From Mercenaria mercenaria (lineage: Eukaryota; Mollusca; Bivalvia; Venerida; Veneridae): DNA of 64,000 bases. The position numbers and the translations under genes were made by a program. This document shows positions 48,767 to 60,669 of this stretch, in pieces; position 1 is the stretch's first letter; each line of letters begins with the position of its first letter. The notes beneath the pieces are model-generated. The model had not been told where the DNA came from. It worked only from the letters and a program-made list of their open reading frames with translations, and made no database searches. The stretch is taken from the NCBI RefSeq assembly GCF_021730395.1, contig NC_069365.1, positions 25,017,501 through 25,081,500 of the forward strand, given 5' to 3'.

Positions 48767-50435
48767 GGATTTGCGATATAAGATATTTGTTATATAATGT
48801 GTCCATCTGATTCCCTAAATCATTGTTATGGGTTGATCCGATAATAGTAAATATGATTGCACAGGAAAATATTTAGTAAAACATGATACGCATCCGCATT
48901 TGTTTTTATTTACGTTGAAATCGATCAAATGTAGCATAAACTTAACGATACAGATCTCTGAAACAAAACATTCGTCAACTCACGGCCGCTGTAGGAACAG
49001 CAAACGTCGCGTCATAACGTTTACTTCCCATGGGTAAAGTCCGGTAAAGTGCATGTTTTTCATATGACATTGTGATGAATAAACACTATTTGTAGCCAAT
49101 CGAGTGTTGTCGGCTCTGAAATGTTCTGTCTTTACATGTTGTCATAGCCATGTAAGTTTATTTGAAAATGTAAAAACAATGGTCATTTCATTTATTGTTG
49201 TGAAACACAGAGGCCACATAAAGATGTTTTTAAAAGATCACTCATGTAGTCTAAAATATGAAGAAATGACTTCTTTTCTCTAACTATTCTAACACGTTAG
49301 CTTGGCAATAGAAATGTGATGCAGAAAAAGTAATTTAACTTTAGATTATATCAAAATCATCATAAGTTTTTCCCTGAAATAAACATCTTTACCTAAGTTA
49401 TGATAAGAAATCATAGAGGATTAATTTACTTTCCAAATATGATTCCAGTGATGAGGGTAACCCATGTGACTTTTTGGTATCGTACACACGAGGAAAATGG
49501 CTCGATTATGTAACATTTTTGTTTGTAATATACTTGTTACTTCAAATAAAAAGCGTCGAAGACAGAAAACGAGTGCCTTGCTCGCATAAAATGTCTACCA
49601 CTTTTGCATGGAGGATTGTTGCGCGACCTACTCCAACAGTTTCATATTTTCTCCTACATCCTACAAAAACGGACGTAGGGTATGTTGCAGTTAGCTTAGT
49701 CGTGCCCTTAAAAGTTTGACTCTTGGTGCTCTGACTTCAGACAAGTTGTTGATGTATTATGTATACCTCAGACAGACCTTATATTATATGTTTCATTTTA
49801 TACGATCTAGTATTTTGTCACTGATGTTAGAACCTGTCTCTGCGCGGAGTTAATTTGTTTACACTCTTACATGTTGGAAATAGAGCAAGTGCCAGGTTGG
49901 CATGTCTAAAACGCTTTAAACCCCGTTTCCTTTACATATGTTACCGACTGTTCCAAGGCGATGCCCCTTTTTTTTCAACTTGTTTTTGTTCATTTCTTAT
50001 TTTATGTTATGCATATTTTCTTGTTTTGCGATGACTCTACCTTCCTCCAACCCATGCCCCCTATTTTTATATCCACCGCTGATTTTACTCTGAGTGAGGT
50101 AAGGTACCACTATATACTGTCTGAAGTGTGTGTGAGTGTATGTTGGTCTGTTGCTCCACAATATTTGCACTGCTGTGGTTTACGGTTTTCGGAGACTGCG
50201 ACTTTTGGCTTTCCCTGTTGAGTATTCATCTTTGCTTTTTTCGACTTGCGCCAACACCTCCATCTATTTCTCTATCTCATACATTTTTTGTTGTACTTGT
50301 TGTTAACTTTTCAACGACAGTTTCTATTTGTTACTGACCTACTTTGCGATGTATGGCTCAAGCCGTGTCTGCTGTGCTCTGTGCTCCCTGGAAATCTATC
50401 TTTATTTTTTTCTTTTAGGGTAACGAAACGATGAA

Positions 50436-50708
50436 TTTGTTTGTTTTGTTTGTTTTGGTTTAACGCCGTTATTAACAGTATTTCATACATGTAACGGCGG
50501 GCAGTTAACCTAACCAGTGTTCCTGGATTCTGTACCAGTACAAACCTGTTCTCCACTAGTAACTGCCAACTTCACCACATGAGTTATCAGAGGTAAAGGA
50601 CGAATGATCAGACACAATATAAAGTCGTCACGGAGAACATACGCTCCGCCCGGGGATCGAACTCGCGCCCCCGCGATCTGTAGACCAACGCTCTCCCTAC
50701 TGAGCTAA
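50436..50708 (-). mobile_element. tRNA-headed SINE (family A), complete with (AAAC)n tail
   Basis: On the minus strand: a head with 'tagctcagtagggagagcg' and 'gagttcgatccccgg', a body with 'aacctaaccagtgttcctgg' reversed, then 'ggcgttaaacc' and an (aaac)n tail. It matches 3936-4203 nearly end to end. Only this copy keeps the simple-repeat tail. Confidence 0.85.
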
Positions 50709-50714
50709 AAAAAA

Positions 50715-51850
50715 GATTAAAGGACATTGTAAAGATAATACATAATCATGTTTGCAGTATTAGACAAGTGGCTACAAGTCAAAATGATATACCGATTAAC
50801 TTGTTGAAAACATTTTGAGAAAGGAAATACAAATAACGAAGAGGAAAATGAGACTAAAGGAATTTGCAAGATGTGTTTACAGCTCTTTGATTTCTAGAAC
50901 AGCAAACCGCCCACTTCATACCACTCCGAACTGCTTTGTGTCCGCTAGCATGTGATTTTTTTTAAATGACAGCAATTCATGACATAGAAGTAGGAAAAAA
51001 TCAGATTATAGAAAGTATGATATATTTAAATTTTATTAAAATCTCTCATGCGCTTCTTTTTCTAAGTTAGTGGTTTCAGTTTCAAATCTTTCGAGACAAT
51101 CCTAACTCATAGATGACAGTATTGTACGTCGGAACGCCTGGTAGCGCTGTCATTTAGGAAGTAAGAAATAAGACATTAAGGTATTATACAACACTTCTCA
51201 CTTGAATGTATTTGATCAATTTTCTATGTCTTCAGATACTTTATTCAAATTTATAAGGGAAATGATAAATGTTGGGACATAACGTTCAATCTATATTTCT
51301 GTTTAAATAACAAATGATTGTCCTTTTCCAATCTTTATCCCAAAGAGTAAAGTATTAATATTTCTAATTTCACGAAAATAGACTTTGATATTGAAACATC
51401 AGATCAAAGGGCTTTTTAATCAGGTAGACAGCGATAATTTGGGTCGGCTATTGTCGGATATGCATCTACCAAATCTGCTAAGATTTGAGGCCGATCTGCT
51501 ATGATATCTATTGTATCAAAGTGTTAATAATTAAATGAAAATACGATTAGGAAAATAAGAATGGCTAGTTCAATAAATATAAATAGTGAAAAGTATTGTT
51601 TTGGGACCTGACCTAAAGCACTAGCTGCTTATGTTATATTTTTATCATAATATTATAAACAGCCGCCTGCGTCTGTTTGATGTCGAAAACGCACTCACAT
51701 GACACACTCATAAGGCAATATGCAAGAAAAGGGTCATTGTTCTTGACCTCCTCACTCACTTTCTAATGATAAAATGTGTACAATATTTCAAAGTTATAAT
51801 ATGCGAGACAAGCAGACATACAAATGGTACTAGTATTTAATCACGACATA
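50715..51850. other. Gene-free stretch
   Basis: AT-rich, no features seen. Confidence 0.35.
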
Positions 51851-51854
51851 CCAA

Positions 51855-52290
51855 ACTTCAAAGTCTACAAGGGCGATAATTTTGACAAAATACAGTAAAA
51901 GTTATCATTTTAGTTTACTGGCATCTGATAATATACAAATGTACAAAGTCTCAAAGCTATATCTTATAGTATTCAAGAAAACTGGACCTGAACAAATACA
52001 TTTCAACCAAGAAATTCCAATTTTCGAAGTCCAACAGAACCATAATTCCGACAAAATGCATGTGAGAGCTACGAGTTCTTGATTAACGTAATAACCTGAT
52101 GATGTTAAGCAGTTTTACGAAACACCAGAAAACTGACCCCCTCCCCCGCCAAAAATCCATTTTTTAAGTATAAAAAGGGCAGTTTATTACAAAATGCATA
52201 TCAGAATTATGATATTGCGTCTATTTACTCAACTAATAATGCTAAGCAAATGTACAAAGTCCAAAGCTAAGCATTCACAAATATTAAGAA
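51855..52290 (+). repeat. Diverged tandem units
   Basis: 'atgtacaaagtctcaaagct' and 'ttcaagaaaactgga' near 51940 recur as 'atgtacaaagtccaaagcta' and 'ttaagaaaactgga' near 52245. 'ttccgacaaaatgcatgtga' and 'attacaaaatgcatatcaga' are likewise related. Confidence 0.6.
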
Positions 52291-52294
52291 AACT

Positions 52295-53026
52295 GGAACA
52301 TAAAGAAAACTCTCGGCCAAAGCCGACTCTAACACTAACCATCCAGTGTCTACAATATATTTGAGTTTTATTTTTTCATCATGCGAGCTTAAAGTTACAT
52401 ATATGTGTCAGGAAAATATAAATTATTTTCATCCAGCAAAATTCAAGTTGTTGCCTATTCATGATCGAGACAACTTACTTTAGAAAACCAGCTAAACAAG
52501 ACAGTAAGCAATACATTTTATGAAAGTTTATTTTAAGATTAACACGGACAAAATAAATGTTTATAGATGTCTTGTAACTTGTTATGATACAAAACAATCA
52601 CAATGTTTTGTTTTTAAATGCGAGCCTGCTTATTTTACCGAAATCTGTCGTCAATCAGCCAGCCATAGTAGTGACACCACCTGGTCGCTGAAGGCAGATG
52701 CCTGCTGAAGACGAGAAATAACAATAAAATGTTCATTGGGAGGTTTATAAATTTTATATTAAACTCTATAGATGTGTTTGTTTGTGAAACATACCAAACA
52801 CAACGATGTTAACACAACAATGATTTAAAAATTAAAAAAATAAATTGACAGTGACATTGGAAAAAAGAAACATTTGTTCCTGTGGGGTTAAATTGGATAT
52901 CTTAATATGACCTTAAAATTTGTCAGGAAATCTTTCTACCGGTATATACATAATCTTTTAGTCTATAGTTCAGTTAGTGAGATGCGGAGATCACATGTGC
53001 AACATTTGACATAAAACAACCCACTA
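52295..53026. other. 3' flank of the second TRIM-like gene
   Basis: The part next to 53027 appears to be decayed C-terminal coding (see the pseudogene entry). Otherwise no feature. Confidence 0.35.
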
Positions 53027-55054
53027 TCAATCTTTTTCTTTCGTAACCGATTGCAACACATAGTGGGTTCCGTATTTTCGAAACGTTTGGTTGGGGCAGT
53101 CCCTGGATATTCGATATATGCTGTTTCCAGCTGGCGAACAAATGTATATATTTCCGTCTTTGTCAGCGGAAATATATCGCGTGACCTCGGTGTTATCATC
53201 CAGATTAAACTGCCACTTCGTAATGCAGCCTTCTGATCTTCTTGGTATTAGACACTGAACTCCAATACTTCTACTAACAACAACGAGTCCGTCTTGCATG
53301 TAGCAAATTCCAAATTCCCCTCGATCTGAACCATCCAAGATACTGTCTAAACTAATATCTTGAATCACCTATCCGCTAAATTCTCGAATTTGTATGAAAC
53401 CTCTCAGTGTGTAGTTTGTTATACAAACTAGTGCTAATCGTTTAGATGTGCATCTGGCAGTAATCTGGCGGTTGTCATACTTTGTCGGAATTTCACGAAT
53501 GGTCAATAACTTGTTTTCTTTCCACTCAAAAAATCTTATCCGTTTTAGCACTTTGTAGACTACTGCTAATTTATACTCCTCAGTTACACATATATCCGAT
53601 GGTGGTTCCGGATTCACTTCTCCATATATGAACTTGTAGGATGTGTCAAATACTTTAATTGATCGGTTTTCTCCATCGATAATAACAATTGTACCATCAT
53701 CTAGAACAACACAACCTGAAATAGAGCAGTCATAGAATTCATTTCCTACTTTTATAGAAAACACTTCATCTTTTTTCGATTCGTCATCAGTTATTTTAAA
53801 TTGTTCCACTGCAAGCGTAGGTATCTCTTTGGCAGACTGAGTATTATCTTTTGCTACGTCTGATTCTGTTATTTTTTCACAAACATTTCCTCCATCATTT
53901 GTTGACTTCTTACATTTAAGTTCAAACGTCCCGAGGTTTTGTAAAGCAGACATGTGTTTGTTTCTTATATAGAATAAATGTATTTCTTCTCTGTTTTGTT
54001 GTTTTTCAATTTCTTGCTCCGTGAGTTCAAGTTTTTCTTGTATAACTGTCAACAGCATGTTGGTCTCTGTCTTCGTTCCATACTGTTCGACCGTTTCAAC
54101 TACTTCACGAAATAAGTTATATTCATCTTCGAAACTTGTGCATTTTGCTGCATCATCTTTCAGTGATTTTAGGTGTTCTTCAGTCATCATGTCAGCCTCA
54201 TTTACTAGCTTGTTTTTCATCTCTAACAAATCTGATGTAAAGCTGGAAACAGTCTCTATTATATCTTTCTTTTCCGTCGTTAAGTCAAGAATATTCGAAT
54301 TTTGAGTAACAGATATTCTATGATTCTTTTCTTTAAGTTCGTTGATTTTCATTTGAACATCTGAAGCTCTTTTTTCTGAATGGGTATATGACTCCGACAA
54401 TTCAACAACTGTTTCGCATTTTCTGTGAATACCAGCTGTACAAAGTACACAAACATATATGTTGTGATCTTCACATCTGTGTGTCACTTCCGTTTCTTCG
54501 TGGACTGAACACATCATGATCTTTCTAATATATTTGAATATTCTAGGATCAGCTGGAATAGTATCCTTTAATACTTTATGACCTCTCGTTGCCTTGTATT
54601 TCTTATGTTCCCTGTAACAACTTTCGCATAAATATTCAACACATACTATGCAAAATGCACATGCTCTATTCTCCGATTCGTCAATAACACACGGATCACA
54701 CATGTGTGCTTTATTGCCGGGTACATAATTTTCCGATATGACTCCTTTCACAATTGCGGTATGATCTAAGACTTCTACTTCCGTAGTGTGTTCAGCATCA
54801 GCATTATCAGAAGACACAATTCCTTGCGATTTCAAAACACTATCTGTTTCAACATCAGTATTCATCATGTCGGACATTATAGTTGTAGGCTGAGAATCGT
54901 TCAAAGTCGTGTTAATATCCGATATTTTGTTTTCTATGACTAGCCAAGATTCAATATAGTCCGAGAGCTCACGGACTTTTATTGCAACAATTGAGGCCAA
55001 AAGAAGTTTATACATTTTTGGAAACAATATTTCATTTCCTCCATGAAAACCCAT
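53027..55054 (-). pseudogene. Second TRIM-like B-box / coiled-coil / propeller gene, interrupted
   Basis: Same layout and clear homology to 12775-14766. B-box 1 is at residues 119-159 (C119, C122, C135, C138, C143, C146, H150, H159). B-box 2 is at 182-210 (C182, H185, C194, H197, C202, C205, H210), where the final histidine of the sister gene (H164) is a threonine. A coiled coil spans ~220-350 and a propeller follows. After 561 codons an in-frame TAG (53369-53371) falls in the propeller; the frame then continues without shift for 113 codons matching the sister protein, to a TGA-TAG pair, after which weak homology goes on. The stop is therefore a point change, not an end. Methionine 60 (54877) is a more natural start than the first, because residues 1-36 lie in a palindromic duplication. 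It may be a pseudogene, a stop polymorphism or a sequencing error; the decayed C-terminus favours a pseudogene. Confidence 0.85.
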
Positions 55055-55239
55055 TTCTTAAGTGTCAAAGCCGTGCCTATCTATATTTTGTTCACTTATG
55101 TTTGTGATAGGGGAGGTAAAACTCACTTGTAAGAATATTAGGGGGTAGGGTAAAGTTTACGTCTACAAGTTTTTTCACTGATTAATTACAGTAATTATCT
55201 GATTGTCAGTAAATGTATATATGTCCAACAATGACAGCA

Positions 55240-56550
55240 ATAAGAAATTCATCAAAAAGGACTGAAGGGCAAACTGGATATTCAAGGTCAAAGGTCAGAT
55301 TTATGTTAAAATCACAAAATTGGGCACATTTGAAATTTATTTTTATTCTTAAAAAATAGTTTGTTTTCATAAGTCACTCATCTTTATTTATGTAACGTGT
55401 ATATATCAGCCAAAATCAGAAATGCAAATTTTATTGCAAAAAGTCAAGGTCAACCCTGATAATTGAAGGTCAAAGTTCATTTTCATGCAAAAATGTGAAA
55501 ATTATTGCCTTAACTTTTTCTAATCAGTTTAATATGTTTTCACATTATTAGTCAATGAAGTTAATTCGTTTTAATGTTTGTATGTTAGGCAAAGCCACCA
55601 GTGCAGATGTAACCCCCAAAATGCCAAGAATAAAGCTTATATCAAGGGTCAAAGGTCACATTTGTGTGAAAAATGGCATGAATAGCTTCCTGTTTGAAAT
55701 ATAACAGATATGTTTTCATCATTATAAGTAACTGCTCGTGATTTATTTTAATGTATATATGTCTCACAATGCCAGTAATAAAGATATCGTCTAAAATCAG
55801 ACAAGTTCAAATGCAATATTAAGGGTCAAAGGTCATTTTCAAGTAAAAGAATGAAAAAAAAGCTCTTTAACTTTTCTCTTTGTTAACAATATCTTGTCGA
55901 TATTAGTCCATGATATCAGTTCATTTTAATATGTAAATGTTAGGCGATGTCTGGTATGCACAAATAATTTCCAAACATTCAAGTTTAACCATAATATGAA
56001 AGGTCAAAGGTCAAAAAGTGAGTAAAATGTTGCAAAAATATCACCTATTTGTAATAATTTTTATTGTTTAAAAGTATTTGTTTTGTCATTTCAGTAACTG
56101 ATCGTTGTTCATTTTACTGTATATATGTCAGACGATGTCATGGAAGAGAAAGTATGTCAAGGTCAAACCTGGTATTAAAGGTCAGGGGTCATTTTTATGT
56201 AAAAGATCAAAATGTAGCATACTTACTCATTTCTTTGTTTAAAAATAGCTTCTTGTTATAATTCACTTTTAGCAATTTATTTTAATGTATACATTTCAAG
56301 CAAGGACAGCTATGTAGGTTTTCCCTAATAAGTCAAAGCCAACTCTTTTATCAAAGGTTAAAGGTCAAATTTGTGTGAAAATTCGCAAAAACAGCATGTT
56401 TGTAATGATTTTTCTTTATTGTTTTAGGGTATTTTTGTCAACACTAGTAACTGATCATTATTCATTTTAAAGTATATATAACAGGTGATAACAATCTTCC
56501 TTGATTATGAAAAATTAGTCAAGGTCAAACCTGACATTAAAGGTCAAGGG
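55240..56550 (+). repeat. Tandem array, ~8 units of ~178 bp, with AGGTCA direct repeats (left arm)
   Basis: Units recur near 55285, 55465, 55645, 55822, 56001, 56175, 56350 and 56535, each with an 'aaggtcaaaggtca'-like core. The cores at 55285-55297 and 56001-56013 are perfect AGGTCA-A-AGGTCA; those at 55646 and 55823 are GGGTCA-A-AGGTCA. Confidence 0.85.
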
Positions 56551-56554
56551 AGAG

Positions 56555-57196
56555 GTTCTTCAAGAAACTCGCCATTATGAAAAAAGGCTTGAACAAGTTG
56601 GTCCAGCAAATGAAAAAATCCTACGGTAAGTCTACACAGGCATCGTACGGCCCATAGCATAGCACGCATCCACCTCATGGGTAACTGCTTCCAAAACCAG
56701 TAAAGATAAACTGGACAAGGTGCAAAATTTAGGCCTGAGGATAAACAACTCCAATAAAAGAAATGGAAAAGACAGCCAACCTTGAGCCATTAGAGATCAG
56801 ACGAGAGTACAAAGCCCTTATGCAGGCAGAGAAGGCAGAGAGACTACCATCACACCCACTCCACTCAAAACTCGAGAGAAGAACCAAGAACAGACTGAAA
56901 CGACATAGTCTCAACCATATTGTCCAAGGACTGCAGAAAGGAAAAGCAGCAGCACTAGATGCAGAGGCAGAGCCGCTTGTGCCCGATGAATGGGTTCCTA
57001 GACAATCTGCTCCAAAGATCAAATTGGTGGTGCCAGGAGTAGAAGAAAAGGGAAAACAACACCAGGCTCACCAACAATCTCTTACGCTAGAAATGATCAA
57101 TGACCGCTATCCAGCACACTCTTGGATCCAAGCATATACAGATGGATCAGTGAAAAAATCAGTTCAGAATGCTGGGAGTGGTGCCTACATCAAATT
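56555..57196 (+). mobile_element. Non-LTR retrotransposon (LINE) fragment, left arm
   Basis: The translation gives the end of a reverse transcriptase region (SWVTASKTSKDKLDKVQN), a linker (EPLEIRREYKALMQAEKAER) and the start of an RNase H domain (AYTDGS, the first catalytic aspartate motif). This order, without integrase, fits an RNase H-bearing LINE of the I/jockey kind, although I cannot place the clade. It begins abruptly next to the tandem array and ends at the palindrome's inner edge. Confidence 0.75.
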
Positions 57197-57834
57197 TCCA
57201 GAACAAAATATAGATAGGCATGGCTTTGACACTAGATGCGGCAGTGAACTGCACCGGTTCTGCAGGTTGCTGGCATTTCCCCACAGCTTGGTCTCATATG
57301 GGATGTCTATTGGCCAAACTTTCTGGCGTACTTCTTCCAGATAGAAACCGCTCTGCAGGATGTGGAATGGTATTTGTTCCTCTGATACGCACTGGCGTTT
57401 TGGTGTCTTTGCAAAACCCCGCTTCTTCATATGTTTTCTCAGGCCACAGTGTCCAGTGCCCTTACGGAGGATAGTTGTTTGGCTTTCTCTGATTAGCTTG
57501 TGTAGACCGTTATTATTGGGCAGGTAGCCTCCATCACTTATGTTCTTCTAGTCTGACGCAAATCGATTCTGAGATTCTCTGTACGAAGCTTCCTTTGCAA
57601 AGTTCGTCCGCAGCTTCATTTTCGGCTATGCCCACATTTCCAGCAGCTTCCTCGTTAAGATGTCTGATGGACCTGCTGAGAGAGCCTGAAGAGCTCACTT
57701 GGAGTCTGTTAGGAAAACAATATTTTGTCCCTTTTCTCCTCGCTCATACAGCTGGGGTGTGGCCGAAATGGGGGCTTGCGTCTCGGCTCTAAAGTTGGAG
57801 AATCTCTTGCCGACTGGATGACAGAGTGTGAGAG
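57197..57834. other. Palindrome spacer: 34 bp TRIM-flank copy plus LINE 3' part
   Basis: 57205-57238 repeats the sequence just upstream of the TRIM start. The rest, read on the minus strand, is the LINE's RNase H remainder (FLTDSK; GIAENEAADEL) and its C-terminal segment (HILQSGF; KLWGNASNLQ), which lacks a partner in the left arm. Confidence 0.8.
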
Positions 57835-58505
57835 AATTTGATGTAAGCACCACTCCCAGCATTCTGAACTGCTTTTTCCACTGATCTATCGGTATATGCT
57901 TGGATCCAAGAGTATGCTGGATAGGGTCATTGATCATTTCTAGCGTAAAAGATTGTTGATGAACCTGATGTTGTTTTCCCTTTTCTTCTACTCATGGCAT
58001 CTCCAATCTGATCTTTGGAGCACATTGTCTAGGAACCCATTCACCGGGCACAAGCGGCTCTGCCTCTATGTCCAGTGCTTCTGTTTTTCCTTTCTGCAGT
58101 CCTTTGACGATATGGTTGAGACTCTGTCGTTTCAATCTGTTCTTTGTTCTGCTCTCGAGTTTTGAATAGAGTGGGTGTGATGGTAGTCTCTTTGCCTTCT
58201 CTGCCTGCCCAAGGGCTTTGTACTCTCGTCTTGTCTCTAATGGCTCAAGGTTGGATGTCTTTTTCATTTCTTTTATTGGAGTTGTTTACATTGCTCAAAG
58301 ACTTATCCTCAGGCCTGAATTTTGAACGTTGTCCAGTTTATCTTTACTGGTTATTGAAGCAGTTACCCATGAGGTGGATGCTTACTTTGCTATGGGCCGT
58401 TCGGTGCCTGTGTAGACTTGCCGTAGGATGTTTTCATTTGCTCCCCAACTTGTTCAAGCCATTTTTCATAATGGCAAGTTTCTTGAAGACGCTCTCCTTT
58501 AATGT
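57240..58505 (-). mobile_element. Non-LTR retrotransposon (LINE) 3' part, right arm and spacer
   Basis: Same linker as the left arm (NLEPLETRREYKAL; SRTKNRLKRQSLNHIVKGLQ), then an RNase H region and a C-terminal HxLQ...KLWG segment typical of such LINEs. It is decayed and not coding-competent as a whole. Together with 56555-57196 it shows that the palindrome was built on a region already holding this LINE. Confidence 0.75.
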
Positions 58506-58544
58506 CAGGTGTGACAATGACTAATTTTTTTTTAATTAAGGAAG

Positions 58545-59800
58545 ATTGTTATCACCTGTTATATATACTTTAAAATGAATAAAGATCATGTACTAGTGTT
58601 GACAAAAATACCCTAAAACAATAAAGAAAAATCCTTGCAAAAGTGCTGTTTTTCTGAATTTTCACACAAATTTGACCTTTGACCTTTGATAAAAAGGACT
58701 GGCTTCGACTTATTAGGACAAAACCTACATAGCTGACCTTGCTTGACATGTATACATTAAAATAAATTTCTAATAGTGAATTATAACAAAAAGCTATTTT
58801 TGAACAAAGTAATGAGTAAGTATGCTACATTTTGATCTTTTACACAAAAATGACACCTGACCTTTAATACCAGGTTTGACCTTGACTTATTTTCTCTTCC
58901 ATGTCATCGTCTAACATATATACAGTAAAATGAACAACGATCAGTTACTGAAATGACAAAACAAATACATTTAAACAATAAAAATTATTACAAATAGGTG
59001 ATATTTTTGCAACATTTTACTCACTTTTTGACCTTTGACCTTTCATATTATGGTTGAACTTGAATGTTTGGAAATTATATGTGCATACCAGAGATCGCCT
59101 AACATTTATACATTAAAACGAACAGATATCATTGACTAGATCGACAGGATATTGTCAACAAAGAGAAAAGTAAAAGAGCTATGTTTTCATTCTCTTACTT
59201 GAAAATGACCTTTGACCCTTAATATTACATTTGAACTTGTCTGACTTTAGACGATATCTTCTTTATTGACATTGTGAGACATATATACATTAAAATAAAT
59301 CACGAGCAATTACTTATAATGATGAAAACATATCTGTTATATTTCAAACAGGAAGCTATTCGTGCAATTTTTCACACAAATTTGACCTTTGGCCTATGAT
59401 AATAACTTAACTCTTGGCAGTTTCGGGGTTACATCTGTACTGGTGGCTTTGCCTGACATACAAACATTAAAACGAATTAACTTCAGTGACTAATAATGTG
59501 AAGACATATTAAACAGATTAAAAAAAGTTAAGATAATAATGTTCACATTTTTGCATGAAAATGAACTTTGACCTTCAATTATCAGGGTTGACCTTGACAT
59601 TTTGCAATAAAATTTGCATTTCTGATTTTGGCTGATAAATACACGTTACATAAATAAAGATGAGTGACTTATGATAACAAACTATTTTTTAAGAATAAAA
59701 ATAAATTTCAAATGTGCCAATTTTTGTGATTTTAACATAAATCTGACCTTTGACCTTGAATATCCAGTTTGCCCTTCAGTCCTTTTTGATGAATTTCTTA
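58545..59800 (-). repeat. Tandem array with AGGTCA direct repeats (right arm)
   Basis: Inverted counterpart of 55240-56550. It keeps perfect TGACCT-T-TGACCT at 59029-59041 and near-perfect cores in other units. Confidence 0.85.
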
Positions 59801-60082
59801 TTGCTGTCATTGTTTGACAATTATACATTTACTGACAATAAGATAGTTACTGTAATTAAACAGTGAAGCAACTTGTAGACGTAAACTTTACCCTACCCCC
59901 TAATATTTTTACAAGTGAGTTTTACCTCCCCTATCACAAACATAAGTGAACAAAATATAGATAGGCACGGCTTTGACACTTAAGAAACGGGTTTTCATGG
60001 AGGATGTGAAATACTGTTTCCAAAAAAGTATAAACTTCTTTTGGCCTCAGTTGTTGCAATAAAAGTCCGTGAGCTCTCGGAC

Positions 60083-60665
60083 CAATATCAGTTAACTCAA
60101 GTTTCAAACCGTTTTGCCATGTCGTTATCTCTATACAAACATACATTCATCGTATCAATTCAAGCATTTCATAAACTGTATGTATACATGGTATTGATTA
60201 CGACCTGAGTGTGTAAATGTATACGACAGTCAATAGGATTTCGCTATATAAGGATTGTAAACCTTTTTTTCAACCTAATAAAATTCAATTTGCTTGTAAT
60301 AACTTCGGTGAATAGGAAAATAGCTAAATTATCCTTAAGAGAAATAAACCGCACTAGTGTCCTCACAAACTATAATAGAAATAATGTAGCTACTGTTCAA
60401 GTTGATCTGCGTAACGTTTGTGATTGAATTTACAAAAGAATAATCAGCGTACTATAGACATATCTCTCATTTTAATTTCCATATGGAATTGTTTGCATAC
60501 TTTCAATTACGATTAAATTTTAAATGATTGTGCGAACGCGGATAATGTAAAGTCTGACAAGCGATGAATGGTCCGACCAAACAGACACACTAGATTATAG
60601 AGAGAAGAAGTCGCACAATTTATTTTTAAAGCATATCAAATTATAAGAAGGGACAGTATAAAATA
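60083..60665. other. Gene-free stretch right of the palindrome
   Basis: AT-rich. No continuation of the TRIM coding sequence beyond the breakpoint at 60082. Confidence 0.4.
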
Positions 60666-60669
60666 ATGT

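Larger units (their letters stand above)
44730..50430. other. Long gene-free stretch
   Basis: 5.7 kb with no coding region that I can support. It contains a C-run at about 47335-47360 and a decayed tRNA-like sequence at 48688-48766. Frames of 60-100 codons here have hydrophobic, low-complexity translations typical of AT-rich chance frames. Confidence 0.4.
54959..60082. repeat. 5.1 kb palindrome: ~2.24 kb arms, ~640 bp spacer
   Basis: The left arm 54959-57196 and right arm 57835-60082 are reverse complements; in stretches I compared by eye around 55290-55560 against 59490-59760 only about one base in 25 differs. Outer edges are sharp: 'gagctctcggac' is shared, then the sequences diverge. From outside inwards each arm holds TRIM codons 1-32, the TRIM 5' flank, a tandem array and a LINE fragment. 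The right arm's copy of the TRIM start has ACG instead of ATG. Confidence 0.92.

Noticed and set aside
52963-53199. 78-codon minus frame overlapping the TRIM C-terminus
   Set aside because: It is out of frame with the propeller homology, so it is a shadow rather than a shifted continuation.
56763-57344. 193-codon frame as a possible host gene
   Set aside because: The translation is LINE reverse transcriptase/RNase H sequence and runs out of it at the palindrome's inner junction.
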